NCBI GenBank assembly: GCA_947455385.1
Contig: CANGNR010000002.1
Location: 1 to 28,260 of the forward strand
Source: Microbacteriaceae bacterium
Lineage (GTDB): Bacteria; Actinomycetota; Actinomycetes; Actinomycetales; Microbacteriaceae
Direction: 5' to 3'
DNA length: 28,260 bases
Part shown: positions 7,393 to 14,500 of the stretch, in pieces
Numbering within the stretch: position 1 is the first letter of the stretch
How the letters are laid out: every line of letters starts with the position of its first letter
Made by a program: the position numbers and the translations under genes
Notes under the pieces: model-generated
What the model saw: only the letters and a program-made list of their open reading frames with translations
Database searches by the model: none
What the model was told of the DNA's origin: nothing

Positions 7393-8354
7393 CCCACAAA
7401 GCTCGATGCGGCAAGTGCGGCGCCAGCGGCCATCACAAGCCAATCCCGCCATCCCCGTTTGTGGCTCAGGTATCGGGTGCGAAGGTTCGCCCGCGCTGCC
7501 GTGCGAAAGACGAGTGCGCTCAATACCAAGCCGCCAAGCAGGCACGCCAGGCCCGCGGCAAGCTGCCCGCTCGCCACTAGATAACTCGCGGGCGCGAAAA
7601 GGCAAACGGCGAGCAGCAGCCCCAGGCGGGCTGTTCTCAGTTGCATGCCAGTCAGAACTGAGCTCGAACCAAAGCCGCGCGATTCCATGTTGGCCGCGAG
7701 GGCGAGCGAGCGTTCGAGAGCGTCTTGCAAGACCGGCACCAGGATTCGCTTAGCTGCGATGTGTCCGCTCGGATCCGCACGAAGACGTTGTGCGCGGCGC
7801 ACGCGAGCCGCGCTTGCAACAAGCTGTGGGCCGATGTTCAGCGCCATACCAAAGGCCGTGGCGACTGGATACAGAGCAGCCGGAGTCGACTTCAGCAGCG
7901 CTCGCGGGTTGGCAATCGTGTTGGCCAACCCAACCACAGCAATCACGGCCGCGAGTCGTGACCCGAGCAGCAGGTAGTGATGCAGCTGAACCCAGGTGGT
8001 AGCGCCTAAGAGGTGAATTGGCTGGCCAAGCCCGATGCTCAAGTTGAGGTCTGGCAGCGCTATTGCAACGGGGGTTTCGAGCACGTCAACCTCTAGCGCA
8101 GACGCTGAGCCAAACAGCACCCCGAAACCGACTCTCACGAGCACTGCCAGCAACGCGAGCGTCACATAGAGGCGCAGCCCTTGCCTAGCCCGCTCGGGGC
8201 CAGCCAAAAGAGCAATCAGAACGAACGCGAGACCGGTCACCACCGCGGCGAATATCAAGCTAGGCGTCGCTAGCGCGGCCAGCGCTAGGCAGATCGAGAA
8301 GACCCACCAAGAACCAGGATGCAGGTTGCGAAACGCCCTCACCCGATCGAACAC
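7386..8354 (-). CDS. ECF transporter transmembrane protein EcfT
   Basis: About 322 residues. The start is taken as GTG at 8354, preceded by AAAGG with 7 nt spacing; GTG at 8342 is an alternative that would overlap the upstream stop by 4 nt (GTGA). The N-terminus carries the actinobacterial EcfT pattern RNLHPGSWW. Several membrane segments follow, and the cytoplasmic coupling region contains the paired Ala-Arg-Gly type motifs (SAARVRRAQRLRAD and AANMESRGFGSS) that contact the ATPases. The last part (LRTRYLSHKRGWRDWLVMAAGA) is basic followed by one more hydrophobic segment. It forms the scaffold joining the S component to the fused ATPase. Confidence 0.88.
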   Translation of the reverse strand: MFDRVRAFRNLHPGSWWVFSICLALAALATPSLIFAAVVTGLAFVLIALLAGPERARQGLRLYVTLALLAVLVRVGFGVLFGSASALEVDVLETPVAIALPDLNLSIGLGQPIHLLGATTWVQLHHYLLLGSRLAAVIAVVGLANTIANPRALLKSTPAALYPVATAFGMALNIGPQLVASAARVRRAQRLRADPSGHIAAKRILVPVLQDALERSLALAANMESRGFGSSSVLTGMQLRTARLGLLLAVCLFAPASYLVASGQLAAGLACLLGGLVLSALVFRTAARANLRTRYLSHKRGWRDWLVMAAGAALAASSFVGW

Positions 8355-8902
8355 CTTTGAACCTTTGGGGCCAAAACCGGGGGAGTCGTAGCAGATTCGC
8401 CTGCCGCCACAAATCGCCAGCCCTCGACTGAACCGCAACTTGGCTTGCGCATGCCGGCGCCCGCGCCGCTGAAGACCCAGGTGTTGCCAGACCGTTCATC
8501 CGCGTAAAAATAAGCCCAGCTGCCCAGCGACACCAATGGCGTATCGGCGCACTTCTCGATCTGCTCGGATGGCTGGCCGTCGATTCGGCACACGAAACCG
8601 GTCGGATACAGCTCGGTGCCGCTCACTTTGAATCCGGCTGCCTTGAGGATGTGCCAGCCGGTGATTGACGCTGGGGCCTGCACGCAGCGTTCGACGGTCT
8701 GCGCATCGGGCCGAAGGGCGCCAAAGTCGATTACAACAGAAACCCCGGATGCGCCCGCGCACTGTTCGGCACGCACCGTCGAGGCCGTCGAAATATCGGT
8801 TGCTGGCGTTAGGCCAAGGCCGCGCTGACCGGTCAGAAACGCCCCAACGGCCACTAGGCCAATCAAGCCGAGCAGCACGACCCGCAGTCCGTTGCGGCCC
8901 AT
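8339..8902 (-). CDS. Membrane-anchored DUF4430 (transcobalamin beta-domain-like) protein
   Basis: 187 residues from ATG at 8902, which overlaps the upstream stop by one base (TAATG), so translation is likely coupled. One N-terminal hydrophobic segment (LRVVLLGLIGLVAVGAFLTG) acts as an anchor or signal. The exported part has the DUF4430 pattern: a strand (GVSVVIDFGAL), the segment SITGWHILKAAGFKV, then YPTGFVCRIDGQP and a Trp-rich end (LGSWAYFYADERSGNTWVFSGAG). This fold corresponds to the C-terminal beta domain of intrinsic factor and transcobalamin, which closes over cobalamin. Six Cys in the exported part may form disulfides. Family membership is judged by eye; the cobalamin role follows from the riboswitch and the ECF genes downstream. 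Confidence 0.78.
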   Translation of the reverse strand: MGRNGLRVVLLGLIGLVAVGAFLTGQRGLGLTPATDISTASTVRAEQCAGASGVSVVIDFGALRPDAQTVERCVQAPASITGWHILKAAGFKVSGTELYPTGFVCRIDGQPSEQIEKCADTPLVSLGSWAYFYADERSGNTWVFSGAGAGMRKPSCGSVEGWRFVAAGESATTPPVLAPKVQRCSIG

Positions 8903-9900
8903 TAGTGGTTGAGCCCCGCGAGGTTGAGGTAGGAGAGTCCGCGAAGGGCAACGTACGACTGGGCGGTGGCATAGGTGTCGCCCGCGCCGTTCGACCAGGC
9001 ACTCTGAATGCCACCATCCGGGGCTATTTTGGTTGCCAACCACGCGCTGATGGCAGCGATCGGCTGGCGAACGGCTCGCAGGCCCATCGCGGCGTAAGCG
9101 GTGCCGTTGGTGTCGAAGTCGCCCCAGGCATTCCAGTGGTTTGAATCAACCTGAGTGCGGTTGAGGTATCGAACCGCCGCTTTTGTGGCCGAGTACTTTG
9201 TGGCTTCTTGGGCCTTTGAGCACGAACCGAAAGTCGCCCCTAGCGCCTGCAGGGCGATGCCCGTCGAGTCTGTCTGCGATTCGGTTGTTGCGTCGGTTGT
9301 GTCGAAACCCCAACCGCCATCTGCTCGGGTCAGTTTGGCGAGCGCGGTCGATGCGCGGCAGGCACTTTGCTGCTCACCGTTTGATGCGAGCCCGAGGGTC
9401 AACCAGGCGTAGTCAAACGCGTTGCCATCGGATCCGCGCAACGAACCATCTGCGTCAATCGAGGTCTTTGCGAGTGCAAGGATGCCGCTTCGGTTCTGCA
9501 GGTTGCCCGCCTTGAAGACCGATGCGGCAAAGAGGTACTTGCCGGCCGCACCTATCTTTATCGCACCGGCTGAGTCAAAGAGGTATCCGTGTTTGTTTTG
9601 CGCCGTGCCCATGTTTGCGTTGTCGAGCATCGTGGCCTTGATTGCTGCGGACTGTCGCGCAGAAGCCATGCCTCCGCCAAGCCGCTGAAGCATCGCCTCG
9701 AGCGTGAAGCCGTAATCGGGCTTGCCGGGCGTGAAGCCCTCGACATACTTGCCGCCGACAAACATGCCGTTTAGAAACGAGAGAGTCTTTGGGTAGGTTG
9801 AGCTTGCGGCGGCGGGAGCCGCAGCGACGGGTATGGCCAGCAGCGAGGCGGCGCAGAGCGCGGCTAGACGAAGTGTTGCTTTTCTCGATGGGCGAGACAT
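8902..9900 (-). CDS. Secreted alpha/alpha-barrel protein resembling the transcobalamin alpha domain
   Basis: 332 residues from ATG at 9900 (AAAGG 5 nt upstream). A longer open frame to 10092 runs through the riboswitch and is not coding. A signal peptide is clear (LRLAALCAASLLAIPVAAAPAAA). The mature protein shows repeats of the prenyltransferase/squalene-cyclase type helical barrel: DYAWLTLGLAS, then LTRADGGWGFDTTDATTESQ, DSTGIALQALGA, WGDFDTNGTAYAAMGLRAV and APDGGIQSAWSNGAGDTYATA. The same barrel forms the N-terminal alpha domain of intrinsic factor, haptocorrin and transcobalamin. As first gene behind a cobalamin riboswitch and directly coupled to a DUF4430 gene, it is most likely an extracellular cobalamin-capture protein. 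Binding itself is inferred. Confidence 0.8.
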   Translation of the reverse strand: MSRPSRKATLRLAALCAASLLAIPVAAAPAAASSTYPKTLSFLNGMFVGGKYVEGFTPGKPDYGFTLEAMLQRLGGGMASARQSAAIKATMLDNANMGTAQNKHGYLFDSAGAIKIGAAGKYLFAASVFKAGNLQNRSGILALAKTSIDADGSLRGSDGNAFDYAWLTLGLASNGEQQSACRASTALAKLTRADGGWGFDTTDATTESQTDSTGIALQALGATFGSCSKAQEATKYSATKAAVRYLNRTQVDSNHWNAWGDFDTNGTAYAAMGLRAVRQPIAAISAWLATKIAPDGGIQSAWSNGAGDTYATAQSYVALRGLSYLNLAGLNH

Positions 9901-9908
9901 CTGTGCCT

Positions 9909-9931
9909 TTCGCTCCGCCGAGGGGAGCGAA
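9909..9931 (-). promoter_or_regulatory. Hairpin next to the ribosome binding site, candidate expression platform
   Basis: On the minus strand TTCGCTCC and GGAGCGAA form a perfect 8-bp stem with a 7-nt loop, ending directly before AGG and the ATG at 9900. The stem takes in GGAG and part of the AAAGG. A second possibility is pairing of AAGGC at the binding site with GCCTT about 45 nt upstream (plus 9950-9954). Either could hide the start region when B12 is bound to the riboswitch. Confidence 0.45.
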
Positions 9932-10004
9932 TGCGCGTGAGCGTGCGACAAGGCGGCACTCAAACGACTCGAACCCGCAAACCGCGACGGATCAATGTTG
10001 AGTC

Positions 10005-10097
10005 TCGCTAAGCGACAGGCAATCCGACTTGTGACTTGGTCATTTACGGTTGCGCGACAGCGCCGGATTCTCACCGGCTTTCCCTGACGCAAAGCGA
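10005..10097 (-). promoter_or_regulatory. Cobalamin (B12) riboswitch
   Basis: On the minus strand the conserved core reads CAGGGAA, then GCCGGTGAGAATCCGGC, then GCTGTCGCGCAACCGTAA (plus 10044-10086), followed by the B12 box AGTCGGATTGCCTG (plus 10016-10029). A closing stem is formed by TCGCT..GCG.CAGG on the 5' side and CCTG.CGC..AGCGA on the 3' side. A 7-bp hairpin (plus 10099-10115) lies just 5' of it. The aptamer is followed by a leader of about 105 nt and then the first transport gene, so it is expected to lower expression of the whole operon when adenosylcobalamin is plentiful. Confidence 0.95.
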
Positions 10098-10121
10098 CGA
10101 ACCGAGTGTCGGTTCAAGACA

Positions 10122-10127
10122 AGTTTA
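10122..10127 (-). promoter_or_regulatory. Possible -10 hexamer of the B12 uptake operon
   Basis: TAAACT on the minus strand lies about 25 nt upstream of the riboswitch aptamer, between it and the end of the LysE-type gene. No good -35 is visible. Read-through from the exporter gene upstream is also possible, since no terminator is seen between them. Confidence 0.35.
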
Positions 10128-10140
10128 GGTGGGTGCTCCT

Positions 10141-10791
10141 CTAGGCGCCGAAGGCCTTTGCGGCAACGGCCAACGCCAGGCCGATCATTGCTGTGCCACC
10201 GATCAAACCCAGGATGGCGCGAGCGCGCACTCCAGTAATGCGCCTAAGCGACCCTCCGCCTGCCGCGAGTGCCTGCTGCCAGATGACGGATCCGGCAAAC
10301 ACTCCGACCGCGAAGACCGCTCCCGCGAGAACCTGGGCACCTTGGCCCGTCTCGGCAACAAATGAGCTCACCGTTGGCGCAATCGCCAAGAAGTAAAGAG
10401 CGGTTGGCGGGTTCACCACGGTAGCCAAGACGAACTTGGCAAAAGTCTTGCGACCGCTGCCAGAACCAACCTGGCTGGCTGCCGGCTCGGACCCGCTGCG
10501 AAGCAGACGCAAGTTTCTCAGCAGAAGTTGCCCGGCCAGCGCCAGCAAGATCAGCGCACCCGCCATGCCGAGCTGCGTTCGCCACTGCGCCAGGATGCCC
10601 GCAATCGCCGACCCTAACCAATAAACGGCCACCGCGTAGAGCCCGTCGACCGAAGCCATCGCCAAGGCGCCAAGTGCGCCGTGTCGCCATCCGCGCTCTA
10701 TCGAAGTTGAGATCAGGAGGATGGCCATCGGCCCCACCGGAATAGCTAGGGCAAGCCCAGCGGCAAAGCCAAAGCCAAAGAGTGCGGTCAT
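10141..10791 (-). CDS. LysE/RhtB-type amino-acid exporter
   Basis: 216 residues from ATG at 10791. The N-terminus (ALFGFGFAAGLALAIPVGPMAILLI, followed by RGWRHGALGALAMASVDGLY) is the hallmark of LysE-family translocators, with the conserved Gly-Pro in the first membrane segment. Five to six membrane segments follow, including KFVLATVVNPPTALYFLAIAP with the conserved Asn-Pro. The family exports basic or neutral amino acids and related small molecules; the substrate here is unknown. An upstream in-frame start at 10878 would add a basic, non-family extension. There is no Shine-Dalgarno sequence; TAAAGT 7 nt before the ATG suggests a leaderless mRNA. It ends just before the B12 riboswitch. Confidence 0.87.
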   Translation of the reverse strand: MTALFGFGFAAGLALAIPVGPMAILLISTSIERGWRHGALGALAMASVDGLYAVAVYWLGSAIAGILAQWRTQLGMAGALILLALAGQLLLRNLRLLRSGSEPAASQVGSGSGRKTFAKFVLATVVNPPTALYFLAIAPTVSSFVAETGQGAQVLAGAVFAVGVFAGSVIWQQALAAGGGSLRRITGVRARAILGLIGGTAMIGLALAVAAKAFGA

Positions 10792-10798
10792 GACCAAA

Positions 10799-10844
10799 AC
10801 TTTAGCGCTGACACGAAATGTAAAAATTCGGTTTCGACTTGCAA
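10799..10844 (-). promoter_or_regulatory. Promoter region of the LysE-type gene
   Basis: Two candidates on the minus strand. TAAAGT (plus 10799-10804) lies 7 nt before the ATG and would give a leaderless mRNA. TTGCAA (plus 10839-10844) and TACATT (plus 10817-10822), separated by 16 bp, form a sigma-70-like pair giving a leader of roughly 14 nt. I cannot choose between them. Confidence 0.45.
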
Positions 10845-10962
10845 ATCGATGCACTTTTAGGGGTAGGTTTGTTATCACCCAAGGCGATGCAGCTATTCGG
10901 GCGGAGACAGAGATGTCTCTGTGCGCTTGTTGTGTCGCTGAGACATAAACAAGGAGATAAAT

Positions 10963-12849
10963 ATGAAGGCAAAGCGCACCCTCCGTGCGGTTGCTGTGAT
11001 TGCCGCGGGTCTGCTGTCGACTTCAACTGCAGTTTCCGTTGCAACCAGCGCTAGTGCTGCCGCTCGTTCAACCGTCATCGTCAACGAAACCTCGGCGATG
11101 ACCTCCCTGAACTCAGGCACACCAGACACCAACCTCGTCACCAACAGCGACATCGGTTACCTAACTGGCGCCGGCTTCTGGTACTACGACAACAAGCCAA
11201 ACCTGATTCGCAACACCACCTTCGGTACCTACAAGATCACGAAGAACGTTGCCAATGACTTCGAGGTTTCGTACACCGTCAACAAGGGCCTTGTTTGGTC
11301 TGACGGCACCCCAATCACTGGTGTAGACCTTCTGCTCAGCCACATCCTTGGCAGCAGCGACTACTCGAAGAAGGCTGGCCTTGGCGACCCTAACGATGGC
11401 GCTGCATTCAACTCGGGCGGCTACGGCAGCCCTTACGACAGCCACATCAAGGGCGTTTCGCTCAGCGATGACAAGTACACCGTCACACTGAAGTACGACT
11501 CGTTCCAGCCAGACTGGGCCATTTTTGGCCCTGGTCCAGCGCCGGTTCACGCTCTTGAGCTGATGGTGGATGGAAAGACCAAGCTTCAGTCGGCGGCAGT
11601 CAACCTGGCCGCTAAGGCTCAGTTCCTCACCGACTTCAACGCCGGACTCAACGGTTCAGTCAAGCGCCTGAAGACTATGGGTGACATCTGGTCGAACGAC
11701 TACAACATTCAGACCATCGACTCGAAGACCAACCCTCTGCTGCTCGTCAGCAACGGTGGTTTCATCGTGCAGAGTGCTGTTGCCAACCAGTCGGTTACCT
11801 TGGTTCGCAACCCTAAGTACAACTCGGGCCCTAAGCTCTACAGCGCCAACCCAATCAACAAGGTGATTTTTAGCTTTGTCACTGATGGTTCGCCAGCGGC
11901 TCAGGCTCTCGGCAATGGTGAGATCGACGTCTACGACGGTCAGCCAGACACCGCAACCTTCCAGCAGCTCAAAGGTCTCTCGGGCGTGACGGTTTCGACC
12001 GACACCACCATGACCTACGAGCACATCGACCTTCGTGTTGGCAACAGCGCGCAGTCGACCGACCCTAACGAACCGGCATACGATGGTCCGTTCAAGGGCA
12101 ACGGCCAGAAGGCTCGCGACCTGCGCAAGGCATTCTTGCTTGCAGTTCCTCGTCAAGCCATTGTGAACAAGTTCGTTGCTCAGGCATACGACCCTGCTAA
12201 CCAGGCCGACGCAACCGTAATGAACTCGCACTTCTTGCTGCCTGGCCAGGCCGGTTACTCGACCGTGACCGCGGCAAACGGCTCGTTCACCTACCGCAAC
12301 GGAACCCAGGCACAGCGCACCGCTCAGGCACTCGCACTGGTCAAGAAGTGGTACCCAAGTGCCTCGGCTGGATCTAAAACTGTTCCAATCAAGATGCTCT
12401 TCAAGAACAACTCGCGCCGCATTGGTGAGAACCTCTTGATTGGAAACGAGGCAGCCAAGGCTGGTTTCGATGTGTCAAACGTTGGTAACGCTGCATGGTC
12501 GAAGAAGCTCGACGACCCAAGCTACGACGTAGCTATGTTCGCATGGGCACCTTCGGCAGTGAGCCAGACCGGTTCGAACGCCAACTACCAGAGCGACGGC
12601 AGCAACAACCACTACGGTTGGAACGACGCTGACGTAGACGCTGCTACCCACGCACTCGAGGGTCTGCTTAGCCCAGCACAGGTCACTGCAAAGTACCTTG
12701 CTGCCGACAAGCAGGTCATCGGAAACGCATGGAGCCTGCCGCTCTACCAGTGGCCACAGGTCTCGGCTTACTCGAGCGACCTAAAGGGCATCAAGCCTGG
12801 CCCACTGGTTCCAAACCTGCTTTGGAACTACTGGGAGTGGCACTTCTAA
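10963..12849 (+). CDS. Peptide ABC transporter substrate-binding protein (family 5)
   Basis: 628 residues from ATG at 10963, preceded by AAGGAG with 7 nt spacing. The signal peptide (RAVAVIAAGLLSTSTAVS) ends in small residues (ASAAA), giving a signal peptidase I site. There is no Cys for lipid attachment, which is unusual for a Gram-positive binding protein. The SBP_bac_5 pattern is clear: the segment near WSDGTPITGVDLLLSHI (the family's conserved F-wSDGxPvTA-D signature) and AFLLAVPRQAIVN in the central part. Members bind di- or oligopeptides, or sometimes sugars and nickel complexes. Two permease genes and a fused ATPase gene follow in the same direction, so it is the receptor of a complete importer. 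Confidence 0.93.
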   Translation: MKAKRTLRAVAVIAAGLLSTSTAVSVATSASAAARSTVIVNETSAMTSLNSGTPDTNLVTNSDIGYLTGAGFWYYDNKPNLIRNTTFGTYKITKNVANDFEVSYTVNKGLVWSDGTPITGVDLLLSHILGSSDYSKKAGLGDPNDGAAFNSGGYGSPYDSHIKGVSLSDDKYTVTLKYDSFQPDWAIFGPGPAPVHALELMVDGKTKLQSAAVNLAAKAQFLTDFNAGLNGSVKRLKTMGDIWSNDYNIQTIDSKTNPLLLVSNGGFIVQSAVANQSVTLVRNPKYNSGPKLYSANPINKVIFSFVTDGSPAAQALGNGEIDVYDGQPDTATFQQLKGLSGVTVSTDTTMTYEHIDLRVGNSAQSTDPNEPAYDGPFKGNGQKARDLRKAFLLAVPRQAIVNKFVAQAYDPANQADATVMNSHFLLPGQAGYSTVTAANGSFTYRNGTQAQRTAQALALVKKWYPSASAGSKTVPIKMLFKNNSRRIGENLLIGNEAAKAGFDVSNVGNAAWSKKLDDPSYDVAMFAWAPSAVSQTGSNANYQSDGSNNHYGWNDADVDAATHALEGLLSPAQVTAKYLAADKQVIGNAWSLPLYQWPQVSAYSSDLKGIKPGPLVPNLLWNYWEWHF

Positions 12850-12887
12850 AAACTGTTAGTTAGTTTTTAGAACACAGTTATCAGGTT

Positions 12888-12913
12888 GGGGGCACTCGGA
12901 AACGAGTGCCCCC
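12888..12913 (+). promoter_or_regulatory. Stable GAAA-capped hairpin between binding-protein and permease genes
   Basis: GGGGGCACTCG (12888-12898) and CGAGTGCCCCC (12903-12913) form a perfect 11-bp stem with the tetraloop GAAA. No U-run follows, so it is not a standard terminator. Such hairpins after a binding-protein gene often protect the upstream mRNA from 3' decay and lower permease output. Confidence 0.7.
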
Positions 12914-12952
12914 TACTTGAGTGTTGTGACAAGTTTTTGACCTAGAAAAAGG

Positions 12953-14497
12953 ATGAAGTTGTTTTCATACATCGCTCGCCGAATCGGCACCGCCCTCTTG
13001 ATTTTGTTCGGCAGCTCATTCATTGTCTACAACCTCGAAGCACTCTCGGGCGACCCGATCGCAGAGCTTCGCACTAGCGCCGCACGCAACCGCGACTTCT
13101 TGATTGCCTACTACACGCGCCAGCTTGAGCTGGATGTTCCACCACCGCTGCGCTACTTTCACTGGCTGCAGGGCATAGCCGGTATCTTCACCGGTCACCC
13201 AAACTTCGGTAAGGCCCGTGACGGCCTATCTGTCTACGGCGAGATTGCCGCAGCGATTCCAGTAACCGTTCGCCTAGTTCTTGGCGCAACCATCCTGGCC
13301 ATCCTGCTGGGAATCACCGTCGGTGTGATCACAGCCATTCGTCAGTACAGTCGCCTCGACTACTCGATGACCTTCATTTCGTTCCTCATGTTCTCGCTGC
13401 CGATCTTCTGGGTTGCCGTGCTGCTAAAGCAGTACATGGCCATCGAGTTCAACAACTTTCTGGCATCTGGCCAAATAGGCATTGAGTGGCTTCTGATATC
13501 CTCGGCCGTGGTGGGTGTGATAGTCGCGGGCCTAGTTTCTGGTGACCGCCGACGAGTGATCACTGTATTCAGCGGGTCCTTCATTGCGGCTGCGCTCATG
13601 CTTCTGATTGTCAACTGGACCAACTGGATTCTGAACCCAGGCATGGGAGTTCTTGGCGTTGGAGTCGTCGTGGGCGGCATCGGCGTTGGAATTTCGACGA
13701 TTGTCGTCGGCTTCGAAAATAAGCGCGTTCTCTGGGCGACGTTGACGGTCGTGGCTGCCACGATTGCCGCATACTTTCCGGTCAACTACTGGTGGAGTAG
13801 CTCAGACATGAACGCATTGAACCTACTTTGGCCGGTTCTCGCGTTGGTCGCAGTAGCGGTTGCCGCGGCGTTTGCCTTTACTCGAGTCGATCGCGGCCCC
13901 GCCATCCGTGTGACCGTAATTACCTCAGTTTTCGCCGGTCTGTTTTTGATCATCGACAGGCTCTTTCAGACCTGGTCGATTTACCTCAATACAGACGGCA
14001 TCAACATGCGCCCGATTCCGACCTTCGGCGAGGCGAACGTTCGCCTAAGCAGCGATAACTTCTGGATTCTCTTTGAAGACGGTCTCTTGCACGTCGTCTT
14101 GCCAACCATCGCGCTGACGCTCATTTCGTTTGCCGGATACGTGCGCTACTCGCGCGCGAGCCTGCTCGAAGTCATGAACATGGACTACATTCGTACGGCC
14201 CGCGCAAAGGGTCTCAGCGAGCGCACGGTGATTGTTCGCCACGCTCTGCGCAACGCGATGATTCCGCTCACGACCCTGATGGCCTTCGACTTTGCGGGCA
14301 TCCTTGGTGGAGCAATCATCACCGAGTCGGTCTTTGGCTGGCACGGAATGGGCACGCTGTTTAGAAACGCGATTTCATCGCAGGATCTCAATCTGTTGAT
14401 GGGCGTGTTTGCGATTACATCCTTCCTCGCCGTGATGGCAAACCTCGTAGCCGACCTGATGTACTCGGCGCTTGATCCACGAATCCGAGTGAGATAA
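12953..14497 (+). CDS. Peptide ABC transporter permease, DppB/OppB type with extra membrane region
   Basis: 514 residues against about 310-340 for typical DppB/OppB. The N-terminal part (FSYIARRIGTALLILFGSSFIVY and the following domain, to about residue 175) and the C-terminal part (from about 365, with the ATPase-contact loop around MDYIRTARAKGLSERTVIVRH) match the family. Between them, residues about 176-345 hold several additional hydrophobic segments absent from most relatives. The ATG at 12953 is directly adjacent to AAAAAGG; a TTG at 12959, in frame and 6 nt after that sequence, may be the real start. The next permease begins 3 nt after the stop. Confidence 0.9.
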   Translation: MKLFSYIARRIGTALLILFGSSFIVYNLEALSGDPIAELRTSAARNRDFLIAYYTRQLELDVPPPLRYFHWLQGIAGIFTGHPNFGKARDGLSVYGEIAAAIPVTVRLVLGATILAILLGITVGVITAIRQYSRLDYSMTFISFLMFSLPIFWVAVLLKQYMAIEFNNFLASGQIGIEWLLISSAVVGVIVAGLVSGDRRRVITVFSGSFIAAALMLLIVNWTNWILNPGMGVLGVGVVVGGIGVGISTIVVGFENKRVLWATLTVVAATIAAYFPVNYWWSSSDMNALNLLWPVLALVAVAVAAAFAFTRVDRGPAIRVTVITSVFAGLFLIIDRLFQTWSIYLNTDGINMRPIPTFGEANVRLSSDNFWILFEDGLLHVVLPTIALTLISFAGYVRYSRASLLEVMNMDYIRTARAKGLSERTVIVRHALRNAMIPLTTLMAFDFAGILGGAIITESVFGWHGMGTLFRNAISSQDLNLLMGVFAITSFLAVMANLVADLMYSALDPRIRVR

Positions 14498-14500
14498 CCA

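Noticed and set aside
7393..7605. Upstream extension of the fused ECF ATPase frame
   Set aside because: It overlaps the EcfT coding region in another frame and adds residues foreign to ABC ATPases.
9901..10092. Upstream extension of the secreted barrel-protein frame
   Set aside because: It runs through the cobalamin riboswitch, and the signal peptide begins only at the ATG at 9900.
11656..12231. Minus-strand open frame opposite the peptide-binding protein gene
   Set aside because: Shadow frame; the plus-strand protein is complete and recognisable here.
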